A DNA stretch of 64,000 bases from Harmonia axyridis (Eukaryota > Arthropoda > Insecta > Coleoptera > Coccinellidae), in NCBI RefSeq assembly GCF_914767665.1, contig NC_059504.1:48453720-48517719 (forward strand), written 5' to 3'. Each line of letters opens with the position of its first letter. Position 1 is the stretch's first letter. The translations under genes and the position numbers were made by a program. The notes under the pieces are model-generated. The model saw nothing but the letters and a program-made list of their open reading frames with translations, was not told the origin of the DNA and ran no database searches. This document shows positions 21,140-32,912 of this stretch, piece by piece.

Positions 21140-21480
21140 TAGTTGAATCCAGTAGGATGAACTTCAGAGAATTCTTTATTTTTTCAAAATTTCTGTCGTT
21201 TGTGTGGCACTAGCCCAACATTGACACATTGAGGATGGAGGCTGGAGAGACTTTTCAACAAATAGTCTTGTATTTTCCGAGCCCCGAATGCGACGATTCT
21301 GTTATTAACTATCTTTCATTAGAGAAAATGGGCCTCATCACTGAAAATAATTTTTCGATGATAATCATTTTGATGTCATGGACTCAAACAGCGCAAATGA
21401 GACGTTTGCAGGCGATCGACTGGCATGAGGTCCTGTGTTAACTGAACTTTAAATGCCTTGATACCTAAGTATTCATGCGA
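21140..21480 (-). pseudogene. Old mariner-like transposase fragment
   Basis: The minus strand shows KIIFSDEAHFL* (first catalytic Asp). Then, in another frame, comes N-x-RIRGSENTRLFVEKSLQPP, followed by a short piece equivalent to the segment after the second Asp (ASATQTTEILKK). Frameshifts and a deletion separate the blocks. It matches the family at 18464-19246 and may be debris of the same copy. Confidence 0.65.
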
Positions 21481-21687
21481 AATAGTGTTTTTACTTGTCG
21501 AATTACAAAAGATGATAGCTTCAAAAGTGACAGCTCAAATACCAGGCTATTCAAAACGAAACCTCCCCTTTTATTATCTTTCAGAAAACTTTTCACTTCC
21601 TTTTCGTGATGTTTGACAATGATGCAGTTGAATTGTGTTGAACTGATTTAAAGCTTCATGAGTAAAATAAAAATTGATGTCGATATA

Positions 21688-22624
21688 AAGGGTGTTTTTT
21701 TTTAGAGCTATAGAACATTAAATTGCAATAAAACAACGATGGATTATTCGATTGACATGAATTTTATTTATCCGCAAGATAATCTTGTGGCATTACATTT
21801 TAAATATGATTTCTGGCATATGACCGCCACGGCTGGCTCGGATGTAGTCCAATCTGGACGTCCAATTTTCGATTACTATTTCCAACATTTGTGGCCGTAT
21901 ATCGGCAATAACAAGGCGAATGTTGTCTTCCAAATGGTCAGGTTTGTGGCTTATCCGCATTGACCAATGACTTTACATAGCCCCAAAGAAAGCAGTCTAG
22001 CGGTGTTATATCACAAGATCTTGGAGGCCAATTCACAGGTCCAAAACGTGAAATTAGGCGGTCACCAAATGTGTCTTTCAATAAATCGATTGTGACACGA
22101 GCTGTGTGACATGTTGCGCCGTCTTGTTGGAACCACAGCTCCTGGACATCATGGTTGTTCAATTCAGGAATGAAAAAGTTAGTAATCATGGCTCTATACC
22201 GATCACCATTGACTGTAACGTTCTGGCCATCATCGTTTTTGAAGAAGTACGGACCAATGATTCCACCAGCCCATAAAGCGCACCAAACAGTCAGTTTTTC
22301 TGGATGTAACGGTGTTTCGACATACACTTGACGATAAGCTCACTCCAAATGCGGCAGTTTTGTTTGTTGTCGCAGCCATTCAACCAGAAGTGCGCTTCAT
22401 CGCCTAACAAAATGAAATGGACGTAGTGCGCGATACGTATTCCGCACAGAACCATTTTTTTCGGAATAAAATTGCATTATTCGCAAGCGTTGTTCAGGCG
22501 TAAGTCTATTCATGATGAATTTCAAAACCAAACTGAGAATAAATTACTTGACATCTGTTGAATCGGTCGCCATCTTGAACAGTAATGCCAACTTAAAGTT
22601 ATATACCTCGAAAAAAACACACTT
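21688..22624 (-). mobile_element. Mariner-like element copy B
   Basis: About 937 bp, with AAGGGTGTTTTT at the left, AACACACTT at the right and TA on each side. The inverted ends extend imperfectly for about 35 bp (AGAGCTATAGAAC against CGAGGTATATAAC). It carries the shared internal deletion junction around 22405-22425. Confidence 0.93.
21793..22513 (-). pseudogene. Broken mariner-like transposase (copy B)
   Basis: The helix-turn-helix segment begins at 22513 and runs out of frame at the internal deletion. The catalytic part is open from 22327 to 21938 (MYVETPLHPEKLTVWCAL... QQDGATCHTARVTIDLL... WPPRSCDITPLDCFLWG). The third-Asp motif has D-C instead of D-Y after PL. The frame shifts near 21938 before the terminal GGHMPEIIFKM. 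The first-Asp motif is also altered near 22400. Confidence 0.9.
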
Positions 22625-23599
22625 TATATTTTAATACAGAAGGAATTCTTATAATTTGGAGATTGTTTCAATTGAAATCCGCGCCCCGAATCGAAAACCT
22701 CCAACAAGTCCCTCCCTGCCCTTCCGGCACGATATTCCTCATGAACAAACGCGTCTCCGTGTCACCTCATCTACATTGCTGATGCTAACGGCTCCATAAA
22801 TCGGACTCCGATAGTTAGCGGACCCATCATTTGTCCCTAAAAGACGACGGTGCGCCCATATCTCGCTCTGAAATTAGTTTATGCAAAAACCACGATATCG
22901 TCTTCTTCGGCGTCTAACGGCCATCGGCAGCAGCCACCCCGCCTCCCCTGCACGTCCCGACGCCGTTCTGCAGCCAGAAGTCGTTAGAGGTTTGATTGAT
23001 CGACCGGCCGGGGAGTTCCTGGGGGAGCACTTGGCGGTTCGGTTTTCCTCCTCCGAGTCTCGGCAGGTCCTTGACGCGGTATTTTTCAATCGGCGGAGTT
23101 TGTGTTTGGATGTGGGAATCGGATCCTGAGGAAGTGGGGTCGGAGGAGTAATAATTCGATTTGATAAGTTTTTGCCGGAAGGGTTCTTTTGGATTTATGT
23201 GGATGTCAGGATATTGGTGGTGGAGTTGATGGAAATGTGGGAAGGAAACCGGGATTTTCGTCTTTTACCAACAGAATCAATGAATTCATTACAATTCTTG
23301 TTGAGAATACCGACTGAAAGAATTTATTTTCACAAAACTGTTATTTTGTCAGAAAAACATTTTGTTTCATAGAAGCTACGAATTTGACCACGCCATCTGA
23401 ATTTCAATCCTTCTCCGAAAATTTGATATTCTTTTTATCATCGTCCGAATATTATCATACCGACAGATAGATAGGCAGTCTATCTACCTACATTGAGATG
23501 AGTTCTCTAACACACTGCTGCCTCGATGAGATTGTCATGAGAGTCAACAGAGCCTGGAATCTCTGAGCTTTAACATAAAACATTAATCAAGAATTCAAA
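22625..23599. other. GC-rich island, no gene recognised
   Basis: 22660-23160 is strongly GC-enriched and opens opposed frames of 71-82 codons on both strands (22874-23129). They lack known motifs and mirror each other, so I read them as by-products of composition. The rest is AT-rich. Confidence 0.45.
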
Positions 23600-24150
23600 G
23601 CTATTACTCAGAATATGCTGATGAGAGCAATGACAGAGTCTTCAGTAATACAGTGATTTTTGTCACATCTGGAAAGTTTGACGTCATGATTATTGTGTCG
23701 TTAGCATAACGAAGGGTATTAATTTTTCCATATTTTTTTACCTAAACATACGCTGCCACTCTTGCACAACTCGTCTAATAACATATTTACTGCATGCGAA
23801 TATGTATCAGCGATAGCTTTCAGCCCTTTTTCACAACTGCATTCGTTCTTAACCTTTCTGAATGAGTACGGAAACCTGATGTTCTCATTTCCTCCAATAT
23901 GTTCACTTTACTCACTTTATCGAAAACCTTCTGAATACCTTCGAAATAGAAATCAAGTGTATATTGAAACTATAGCTTTTTCGATTAGTTGCCAGAGGTA
24001 CCTACAATATTTTGTTCCTTTCCTAGAATCAAAAACTGTTTGTTCTTTTGAAATTTGAGGAATGAGAAAAGATTTTGGGCGGTTATGGATGATATTGAAA
24101 AAGACTTGAAAGATAGGAGAAATGGTTCTGCAGTAGTTGAACACCAAGGG
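23600..24150 (-). pseudogene. Degenerate LINE reverse transcriptase
   Basis: The minus strand reads KYCRYLWQLIEKAIVSIYT, then FYFEGIQKVFDKVSKVNILEEM (motif A-like, F-D-x-x-x-A-F-D changed to VFDKV). Further down comes INTLRYANDTIIMTS, the YADD box with the first Asp changed to Asn. Stops and shifts interrupt it throughout. The 'NNLRYADDT' style suggests an RTE-like LINE, much older than the one at 19259. Confidence 0.6.
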
Positions 24151-24474
24151 AGAGCCTCTTTTGAATGTTAAAACAAAGGGTGACTCTTCAGTCCTCAGGC
24201 CACCGTCTTGTCTTCCAGAGTTTGTGCAAAACTTGTACTCCTTTTTTGTCAGGAGACTTCAGATTCTCTAACTTTCTATTTTCGATCTTAGTATAACAGA
24301 TGAGACAAGAAGTACTCCGATGAATCAAAATTATCATTAGGGTATACGGATATTAACTAAAGATCTCTAAGAACCTGAAAAATGAGCCACCTATTTTACA
24401 AACCGAAGAACTAGCTGTTTACAATGTAATCAAGTAAATCTCAAACGAGCGCATGTTGATATCACCAAACGGAT

Positions 24475-25100
24475 AGCCAGTCCACGCTGAGGTCCCTGGA
24501 AGTATTAAAAGTACCGGGGTATTGTGGCATTGAAGGAAATAAAAGAGCCGATGAACTTGATAAAAGAGCATCAAGGTTAAATCCTGTTGGCCCTGAGTCT
24601 TTTTGTGGGCTTGAAAAAGACCAATATAAAGAAGCGGTCCAATAATGTGATGACGGTAGAATAACCCTCTGGAGGAACATTTTTGGTCTTGCTCAGGAAA
24701 AGGAACTTGTGGTGCTTTCATCGACTCAGACATATCAGAAAGCTCTTGAAGATGCCACAAGCTGAGCTTCAGGTAATGGTGGGACTGGTGGGTACCCTAG
24801 GTACAATTACCTTTTGTACCGCCTGGGTAAGTCAGCTGATGAGATATGCAGGCTCTTTGGATAAACAGTAGAAAACATGGTCTGCAAATGTCCGAGGTTA
24901 GCTGGCCTAAGAAGCACTCATATGACAAAGTCACGGATACTCACGGTAACAGTCAAGACTCCTAAAGAAGTTATCAGCTCAGTTAGTATCGACGGCCTTC
25001 CTTGGGTTTGTATGAATGGCTAGGGTTAAGAACAAAGGCAGCACAGTTCCCTGAAGGCTGATCGAGCCGCAACAACCGCGATTCAAAATTATAATATAGT
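24475..25100 (+). pseudogene. 3' end of RNase H LINE, family I (copy 2)
   Basis: Matches the copy at 13700: a GIVALKE..-like RNase H trace, ESFCGL-like sequence near 24597, MPQAELQVMVGLVG (24752-24793), a damaged zinc knuckle, and the AGTTCCCTGAAGGC 3' UTR near 25044. Stops and frameshifts are numerous. Confidence 0.75.
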
Positions 25101-26435
25101 AAATCAGGTGAAGGATACAAACATTTGAATGAATGGAACATCAATTACTTCCATTGATTATACCAATATGTCTGCTCAATCTTCTATGTTCAACTTCGAC
25201 CCATGAATGTTGTCAAATTACCCTAATTCAATTCAATTCTCTGCTCTTCTACTGCCTCCGTTGGAAGCAAGCAAAGCAAACATCACAATAAAACTTTCCC
25301 TTTAACAATCATATTACGGGGTACATTCATTCATACCCCCTTGTGACATATCACGACGCTTCTTGACTCGAAAATGTTCTAATCGCTTCCTCTTCCCCTC
25401 TCTCCAGTGAACCAAGACGTCCCAATCCAGCGGAGACGTCGTGATAACGAGTCCCCCCCTCGCTCCTCAAACCGGGAGATAAAGAAATAATAGCTCACCT
25501 GAATTGGGTGTTGGTGCCCGAATTCTAATTGGAATATTGCGTGGCTGGAACGGGGGGTAATAACAATCTGATTTATTGCACCCCGAAGTAAGTGCTACAG
25601 CGTTTTACATTATCATATTATCATAGACGGCCATTTCACATTTGTCGGGAATTTTATCGGTAGGTGTAACAATTGGCGCGGTTTTTTCCGATTTCTGGCA
25701 CGTTCCGTACCGCCATACCTGCAGGGGTGTTTTATGGGCTGACAAGTTCGAGCCGTTGGAGAACGGGCATTCTATGCACGCCTTTGTTCGACTGTTCTGA
25801 ATTTCAGATTCGCAGCCTATTATCGCTTACTTAAAGAATCTTTTGTGGGTCTGCATTAGTAATGAACTGCTCTGGCTGTTTGAGAAATGGACCCTTTGTA
25901 GGGAGTTCATGGTGTTTGGCTCTGTTACATTGAATCTGATACAAATTCTTATTCTATGCGAATGGACATAGTGACCTGTGATACTTGTTGTTCGTTTTAG
26001 GATTGCTTTTTTATTCATGCCTTTGCCAACATGTTTCTTGACTCTCTGTGGAAGGTATCTTGGGAGACTGATAATCACCTATGCATAATTTGTCGTTCGT
26101 TCCTTTCGTCTTTGTCGTTCTTTTCGTCTTCAACATGATTTATTCAGTAAACTCAGAGAGAATTGGTGAGGATTTGTTTATTTCAAGTTGTTTTTGTTTC
26201 ATTTTAAATCATTTCGTCAGACTTCAAAGAATAAAATTAGTCCTTTACTTTTAGTTAGAACCCTAATTTTCAATCTTGAATTTTTGAGGAAAAAAAATTG
26301 TAGGTCCAGAATTCATCAATTTCTGAGTTATTGGTGATTTTCTTGAAAGCATCAGATATGTTTCTTGAGAATATTATGTCACCAGGGAGTTCATTAAGAT
26401 GGCTGTTGATGATAAAAAGAAGAAATTTCTTTGTA
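25101..26435. other. GC-rich island 25370-25760, no gene recognised
   Basis: A GC-richer block in AT-rich DNA. On the minus strand CCCGTTCCAG, 46 bases and CAG|GTGAGC look exon-like (about 25500-25546), but two frames are open and no product is recognised. 25760-26435 shows nothing. Confidence 0.4.
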
Positions 26436-27375
26436 AAGGCTGTTTTTTTTAGATCTATAGAACTTTAAATTGCAATAAAACAACGATGGATTATTCGATT
26501 GACATGAATCTTATTTATCCGCAAGATAATCTTGTGCATTACATTTTAAATATGATTTCTGGCATATAACCGCCACGGCTGGCTCGGATGTAGTCCAATC
26601 TGGACGTCCAATTTTCGATGACTTTTTCCAACATTTGTAGCCGTATATCGGCAATAACTAGTCGAATGTTGTCTTCCAAATGGTCAAGGGTTTGTGGCTT
26701 ATCCGCATAGACCAATGACTTTACATAGCCCCACAGAAAGTAGTCTAGCGGTGTTAAATCACAAGATCTTGGAGGCCAATTCACAGGTCCAGAACTTGAA
26801 ATTAGGCGGTCACCAAACGTGTCCTTCAATAAATCGATTGTGGCACGAGCTGTGTGACATGTTGCGCCGTCTTGTTGGAACCACAGCTCCCGGATATCAT
26901 TGTTGTTTAATTCAGGAATGAAAAAGTTAGTAATCATGACTCTATACTGATCACCATTGACTGTAACGTTCTGGCCATCATCGTTTTTGAAGAAGTACGG
27001 ACCAATGATTTCACCAGCCCATAAAGCGCACCAAACAGTCAGTTTCTCAGGATGTAACGGTGTTTCGACATACACTTGAGGATTAGCTTCACTCCAAATG
27101 CGGCAGTTTTGTTTGTTGACGTAGCCATTCAACCAGAAGTGCGCTTCATCGCTAAACAAAATAAAATGGACGTAGTGCGCGATACGTATTCCGCACAGAA
27201 CCATTATTTTCGAAATGAAAATGCACTATTTTCAAGCGTTGTTCAGGCGTGAGTCTATTCATGATGAATTGCCAAACCAAACTGAGAATAAATCACTTGA
27301 CAGCTGTTAAATTGGTCGCCATCTTGAACAGTTATGCCAACTTAAAGTTATATACCTCCAAAAAAAAACACCCGT
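26436..27375 (-). mobile_element. Mariner-like element copy C
   Basis: About 940 bp between TA dinucleotides, with ends AAGGCTGTTTTTTTT and AACACCCGT. It is the best-preserved copy of this family here, yet it still has the shared internal deletion (junction about 27160-27175). Confidence 0.95.
26539..27262 (-). pseudogene. Mariner-like transposase, catalytic domain intact (copy C)
   Basis: The helix-turn-helix segment starts at 27262 (MNRLTPEQRLKIVHFHFENN...) and ends in a stop just past RALRPF. The catalytic part is open over 221 codons (27204-26539). Counting from that Met, the acidic triad is Asp19 (FSDEAHFW), Asp112 (QQDGATCH) and Asp154 (LTPLDYFLWG). This leaves 41 residues between the last two, the spacing called DD41D. 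It ends SRGGYMPEIIFKM. Without an in-frame DNA-binding domain it should not transpose itself. Confidence 0.92.
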
Positions 27376-27635
27376 TATAAAACCATTTTGAAACGGGTTA
27401 CTCCACGTACAACATAAAGCAGAGAAATCTCGAATAACTCAGAAACTATTGAATTAGGGCGATTAGATATTATGTTTATTTGTTTCAAGATATCTCAAAA
27501 GTATCAACAGTTTCAAAATATCTAGAAATGAATTAGTAAAATCTTCGAAATATGTAATACATAACATTCATTATACGCGAAAAAAATTCAAACAGAATTG
27601 TGGGCAATTTTTTTTACCGAACCATAGGGTAATCT

Positions 27636-27850
27636 GGAGTAGCTCAGGCAAAGAAATTTGTCATACTTTCACTTATATCAGGAAGCTCTTGAAGCTGCCA
27701 CGAGCTGAGCTTAGATAACAGTAGGACTGCTGATATGTTACTGTTGTTTGTACCGCTTGGTAAAGTCAGCAGATGCGATTTGCAGGCTCTACCGAACAGA
27801 GGTAGAAACAGCTGAACACATGCTGTGCAAATGTCTGGTGTTGACTCACA
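27636..27850 (+). pseudogene. RNase H LINE family I fragment (copy 3)
   Basis: A short piece covering GLAQAKKF-like, LLKLPRAEL and the zinc-knuckle region (CRLYRTEVETAEHMLCKCL-like), with frameshifts. It starts and ends abruptly. Confidence 0.65.
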
Positions 27851-28682
27851 GATGATTATTGTGATTACCGAATCACTTGAATTAAAATAACCTAAATAGA
27901 GAAAATCATGAACTATATGCCAGATTTTTGTAGAATGAAGGAAATAAAAAATTGAGTAATTCAAAAAGTGAAAAGAAGCTTTAACTAATTATTTGATGTT
28001 AAATGGAATTTGAGATAGGATTTGGCTTCAATCAGCTTTTGTCTCAGATCATTTTCTAAATGATTATCGGTAGATACATTGAGTGAAAGCTTGTAGGGCT
28101 GACAAAAAACAAATTTACAAATTCTAAACTCACAAATGCTCCGAACTGCTACAAGATCTACAATAGTTAAGCTAAGGAAAAACAAAATAATAAAAGATAA
28201 AATTAGACATCATTAAAAGAGGAAATGATGAATCGAATCCTGTTAGATCTAATTGACTGTAATATTCATCCATAACTTTTTTGCAGCGAGTTCCAGCTGG
28301 AAATTCCGACCCGAAAGAAATTTCACCGACATGACGCGCTTATGTGAATCCCGTAGAACTTTTCGAATGTCTCCCTTTCTCCGTGAGATCCGACGGAACC
28401 ATTCAATTTGTATATTTCATATCGGGGGATCATTTTTATACATCGCCGACGACAGAAACGAATCCCGTCGGAGACATGGGAAAGACCCAGCTTCGCCAAT
28501 GTTGAATATGGATCATCCTTGCTCTTTTATCGGGGGAGGATTTCGACATTGCCGAATCCCAGTAATGCAACCAATTCGAGCTGTTACCATTTGAAGGGAA
28601 GGGCTCATCGTGCCGTGAAGCACCGAATCAGCTGGTTACTGATTGAAGTTCGAGGGGAATACATTTTAATTGAAATAATGAC
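27851..28682. other. No gene seen; GC island 28290-28640
   Basis: AT-rich flank, then a GC-richer block with overlapping frames of 94-113 codons (28253-28692) in two phases. No domain is recognised. Confidence 0.4.
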
Positions 28683-29262
28683 GAGTGTTTAAGATCCAAC
28701 AATTAAAAATTATTATGATTATTATTCGAATTAGGGTGGTTGCGGCTCAATCCGTGTTCCGGGAACTGCGACCACATAGATCTTTGATTCTTCACTACAA
28801 CCATTTTGGCCATTATACAAACCAAATGATGCTGTCGATGCTGTTTACAAAATTGGCAGCTTCCTTATGATCATAGCTTTTACTTCGTGAATCCAGGTCT
28901 GACTTTCCCATATGATAAGTTCTAAGACCAGCCAACCCAAGATATTTGTACTCCATGAGTTCAGCTGTTCTACCTCCGACAACAGAGCCTTCGAATCTCT
29001 TCTGCATATTTTACCATGAGGTCTTAAAGATATCGGCACCGTCAATGGCCTGTCAGAAGTCCCAACATTAATCCAAGCTCAGCTAGTGGCACCTTCAAAA
29101 CACTTCTGGGATAGATTGGGGAAAGCAACACAAATTTCTTTGCCTGAGCAAGACCAGGATTTTTTCAGATAGAGTTATTCTAAAGTCCACCTCCCACTGT
29201 TGCTCCATTGCCTTAAGTGTTCTTTTTAAAGCCCACAGAAAGACTCAAGGCTAACAAGACCT
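28683..29262 (-). pseudogene. RNase H LINE family I (copy 4)
   Basis: The minus strand follows the family order: FLWALKRTLKAMEQQW, a GLAQAKKF-like trace, LAELGLMLGLLTG-like, a degraded zinc knuckle, GLAGLRTYHMGKSDLDSRS, and NSIDSIIWFV* (29007-28813). Next come the 3' UTR with AGTTCCCGGAAC and a tail rich in AATAAT (28700-28735). Confidence 0.78.
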
Positions 29263-29314
29263 TGAAATAATCAAATTAACCTCCTCATACCAGTGTTAAT
29301 GATCCAACAATTTG

Positions 29315-30075
29315 ACCATACGATTATTATTTAAATCAGGGATATTGAAGCTCAATCTGTCTTCCGGGAACGTCAACCACGTAGATCTTTGGTTCTTCAA
29401 CACAAACCAAAGGATGCTGTTAACGAAACAACAATAACATTAGGATCTTGGTTTTAACCTCGTGCATCCAGGACTAACTTTCCCATATGATTAGTTCTTA
29501 TTACAGTCAACCCTGGACATTTGCACTCCATGTGTTCAGCTGCTTCTACCTCCGTTCCACAGAGCTTGCAAATCTCTTCTGCTTACTCAAACATTCTCAG
29601 TTCCCGGAAGGCTTACCGAGCCACAACGACCTCAGTTCAAATAAATACTAAAACATGAAGTCTTTAATATATCTGCACCGACAGTGACCTGTCAACGGTC
29701 CCACCTTTAAACCACGCCCAGCTTGTTTCAGCTTTAAGACTCTTCTGGTATAAATTGGGAAAAGCATCATAAATTTCTTCGCCTGAGCAAGACCAGGAGT
29801 TTTCCTCGATAGGATTATTCTAACTGCCACTGTTACTCCATTGCCTTAATTGTTCTTTTAAAAGCCCACAGAATGACTCAAAATCAACAAGACCTTGATG
29901 GTTTTGTTGCAAGTTCATCATCTCTTTCATTTCCTTCAATAACCCAATACCGCGGTACCCAAAGTAGAGTCACTTCATTGTCTCTGGCTTCATTTTATAA
30001 TGGCACTTCCATGTCAGCAGAAACCCCTGGATATTTGATTCCAGGAACCTCAAAGAAGCTTGGCTCTCCGTAGTA
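29315..30075 (-). pseudogene. RNase H LINE family I (copy 5), rearranged
   Basis: The minus strand runs from an RNase H trace (GYRGIEGNERDDELAT near 29950) through WAFKRTIKAMEQQW, to the zinc knuckle CKLCGTEVEAAEHMECKCP, then GKLVLDARG and the 3' UTR. Between 29598 and 29660 the sequence is interrupted by an inverted copy of the family's own 3' UTR (separate entry). Several stops are present. Confidence 0.75.
29598..29660 (+). repeat. Inverted piece of LINE 3' UTR inside copy 5
   Basis: TCAGTTCCCGGAAGGC followed by GAGCCACAACGACC and a TAAATA tail is the family I 3' end. Here it lies in plus orientation inside a minus-strand copy. Confidence 0.7.
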
Positions 30076-31589
30076 GTGAATACAAGCGAAAATTTGAAAG
30101 GAATACTAGGAAGACAAAATGGCTCAACAAGATATATTGGTTACTTGAGTGGACTCACTGGTCAAAGAGTAAGAGTAGAAGATATATTCCATATAATATC
30201 GTAGCAGTAGAAATTTTTACACACTATTTATAATTGGAGCTTCAATCGTTTGACGACTTCTATTGTAAACGTCTGAGCTTGTGCTGTAGACTGCACCATT
30301 AGAAGGAAAAATGCCAAGTTGTCTCATTTTGCTATGAATGATTAAATAATAGAATTTTTCGATGTGTAGAAATTTAGTCGAACATCTATTTGAAACACCT
30401 ACTTTCTATATCGAAAAATTTCTGATAAGTTAAAACATGTAATTTTAAACATGAATATCAATTGAACAAAATGGTCGAAAAGCTCGTTACTCATCTAGAA
30501 AACTAGACCGGAAAAGGCCAACAATATGCGGATCGATTTCCGGGTCATCTGGCGAAATCAATTTCACTCCTGGCTCGAAGCTAAAACGAGTGAGTAATAA
30601 GAACGTCATTAGGGCAGAAAGATGATTTATTCGCGGAAAAGAAAAGATTGGCCGGACCGATTCCTCATGCCAAATTATTGCAAATGATCATCCGCGCCCC
30701 TCTTCCGCTTTTCCGGGAAAAAAGCAAGGGCGAATCGGAAAACTGCACATAAATCAGCGGCGGAACACGCAATTATAACTATATTTCATTGACAATGAGC
30801 GTCAGTGGGGATGAAAATTCTCCGAATAACTCTGTTCAACTGGGAATAATGAGTTTATCAATGAGTCTCGGCGAGTGGTGGCTCTTTTATAGACCGATTT
30901 TCAATTTATTTCAGACTAGGAATTCTCTTTCCGCTTGGGTGGAAATGATTTCTCTTGTGGTAAGACGTCGACTGAACAAATACGTTTCTATAACCTTCAG
31001 CAGATATTTGAAATTTTTTTTTGTTGTTCAATTATAAACTATGATTTTTCCGGTTGTAATTTTGGTCGTTTTCACAAACAACTAAATATTTGTGCAACGT
31101 ACTTGTTAGTACGAGCAAAATTTCATATGGAAAAATTTACAACTTCAGCTCATGATTGTTTATTCTGGTTCAAATCATCATTATCATTAACACAGCTGAG
31201 TTCACTGTTCACTGCATTGAAGTCTATCAAAAAGGAAACCACTTTGATATATTTTATGGATCATGGTAATACCTCATACTCAAAAATGCAACAATCTTCT
31301 TTGAAGCCTCCCCATCCTATCATGAGAATGAAGAGTAGGTTCCTCATGCAGGCAAGCTCTGGTCATTTGCTGATTATATCTAAGGTAGTTGCCTTTTTCG
31401 ATTAACAGAGCCGGCACGTTCCATTTACTGACTTGCATATAGGTAAGAAAATATTTGTACCCTGTTACGGTTTCCACATGGGGGGTTTTATTTTGAATAT
31501 CTTGCTATATGGGCAGATTCGAAACTATGATACTAAAAATGAAAAGATATATGCTTTCAACAATGTATTGAAATTGTTTAAATTCATCA
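30076..31589. other. No gene recognised
   Basis: 30490-30770 is a GC-richer island. A 156-codon plus-strand frame (30935-31405) has no motif and a low-complexity hydrophobic and serine-rich composition. It overlaps other frames and I do not call it a gene. Confidence 0.4.
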
Positions 31590-31860
31590 AAAGAGATGGG
31601 TCAACGTTGTGACAAGTTATTGAAGTGAAGAATCACGTGCATCGCTCAAGAACAAGTGAAAATATTGCTGCTGTAGCTCGTAGCAACGAAATCTTTGCAA
31701 TTTTTCAAGAAAAGTTTCTGGTCATATTATCTGATGACTTAATATAAACACTCAATTTTTTGGAGCAACGTGAACAATGAGGACTTTGCCAATGTTCCAC
31801 AATCGATTCAATACCTTCAAGATAGGATAAACAGCCGCAAATATGCGAATTGGTTTACTG
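31590..31860 (+). pseudogene. Mariner-like transposase scraps
   Basis: HRSRTSENIAAVARS resembles the linker after the helix-turn-helix domain. NNEDFANVPQSIQYLQDRI-x-SRKYANWF resembles the C-terminal region seen at 18986-19246. The catalytic core between them is missing. Confidence 0.5.
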
Positions 31861-31869
31861 AAGCTCTGT

Positions 31870-32090
31870 ACGCGACAGTTTGAGGTTTTCCCATACCACA
31901 GAGTGGTCCAACAGGCTTTGCCATCAGTACATTATTCGTGGTTCATTAACCTCTTCATTACTCTCGATTGCACAGTGTCCTGGCACATGGGTGTCAAGGA
32001 ATCTCCTACTGTTTGATTCTGAAGCTTCCATAGTTGCTAGTTGATGCTCATTCTTTCGAGGTTTCTCTTTGAATACACTTAGGGGCATAC
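31870..32090 (-). pseudogene. LINE RNase H fragment
   Basis: The minus strand reads HVPGHCAIESNEEVNEPR, the C-terminal RNase H signature (PGHCGIxGNExADELA) with decay, followed by a trace of GPLCGMGKPQT. It abuts the LTR-like repeat at 32095. Confidence 0.5.
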
Positions 32091-32094
32091 ATCC

Positions 32095-32912
32095 AGTTTT
32101 TGTTCCCTGTAAATAATTGCGATGGTCAACCCGATGCTTGGAGACCTATTAGTTCCTTCTAGTGTCGAGGGCATGACAGTTTCAATGAATTTACAGGGAA
32201 CGAATTGTTATTGTGCATATAAAGATATGTCATGGAGTTGTAAATCTTGAAGAGATTTAATGAGGGGTTGTGAAAGTTCGAAGACAATACGGTCGTACCA
32301 GATGTGTCACATCTGTGTATCAGGTTCTAGTCCTTCGAGAATATTCGATTTCCAGGAATCCGCGAAGATCTTTGTGGGCGGTACGGCAAAGCTTTTATTG
32401 GACTAGGAGATGGTACTTTTCCTAAGGGTGTGGTCAAGCCGAAAGAAGGGAGGTCGATATTCGAGACAGGAAAGTTCCAATCGGCAGAGAGTCAGTTCAA
32501 GTCGAAGACGAGTAAAGTTTGGTCTAAGTCGAAGTAAGAGTAAGTTCTGTCGGTTGAAACTTAGGACGTAAGACGAAAAGACGGTTCGCAGACTAGATTA
32601 AGAAGAGTCGCGAACAAATCAAAGACGAGACGACCGAAAACTTGAAGTACGACAAAGACGTGATAATCGAAGACGTTTCGAGTCATTGAAACTAGAGTAA
32701 AAGACAAAATTCAGTACCGTAGTGAGAAACTTGTAATAAGGACGTTATTAGGATCTTCTCAATACTGAGTTTGTACTGTATAATTGTGGCTTTGTAAGTA
32801 GATGTTAATAATTCAAAAGAGTTTAATTATTACAAATCCAACAAAGTCACGGAGAAAAAGACGTTATTCAGGGTAATCGAATCATGCCTCTAGACGATCG
32901 ATTAACCAAGCC
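32095..32912 (+). repeat. LTR-like repeat, copy 1
   Basis: About 0.82 kb, matching 35663-36485 in direct orientation along its whole length. Landmarks are TGTTCCCTGTAAATAATTG at the left, TTTACAGGGAACGAATTG 75-95 bases later, a TATAAA near 32217, a purine-rich GAAGACGAG stretch, and CTCTAGACGATCGATTAACC at the right. CATACAT occurs on both sides (near 32089 and 32915) and may be a target duplication. There is no ORF. A solo LTR is the simplest reading. Confidence 0.65.

Noticed and set aside
22874..23129. Opposed ORFs rich in Arg, Pro and Ala
   Set aside because: Both strands are open over the same GC-rich segment, a common artefact of composition.
30935..31405. 156-codon plus-strand ORF
   Set aside because: No domain, biased composition and overlap with other frames. 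The exon-like 45 bp at 30915-30959 next to it is too short to weigh.
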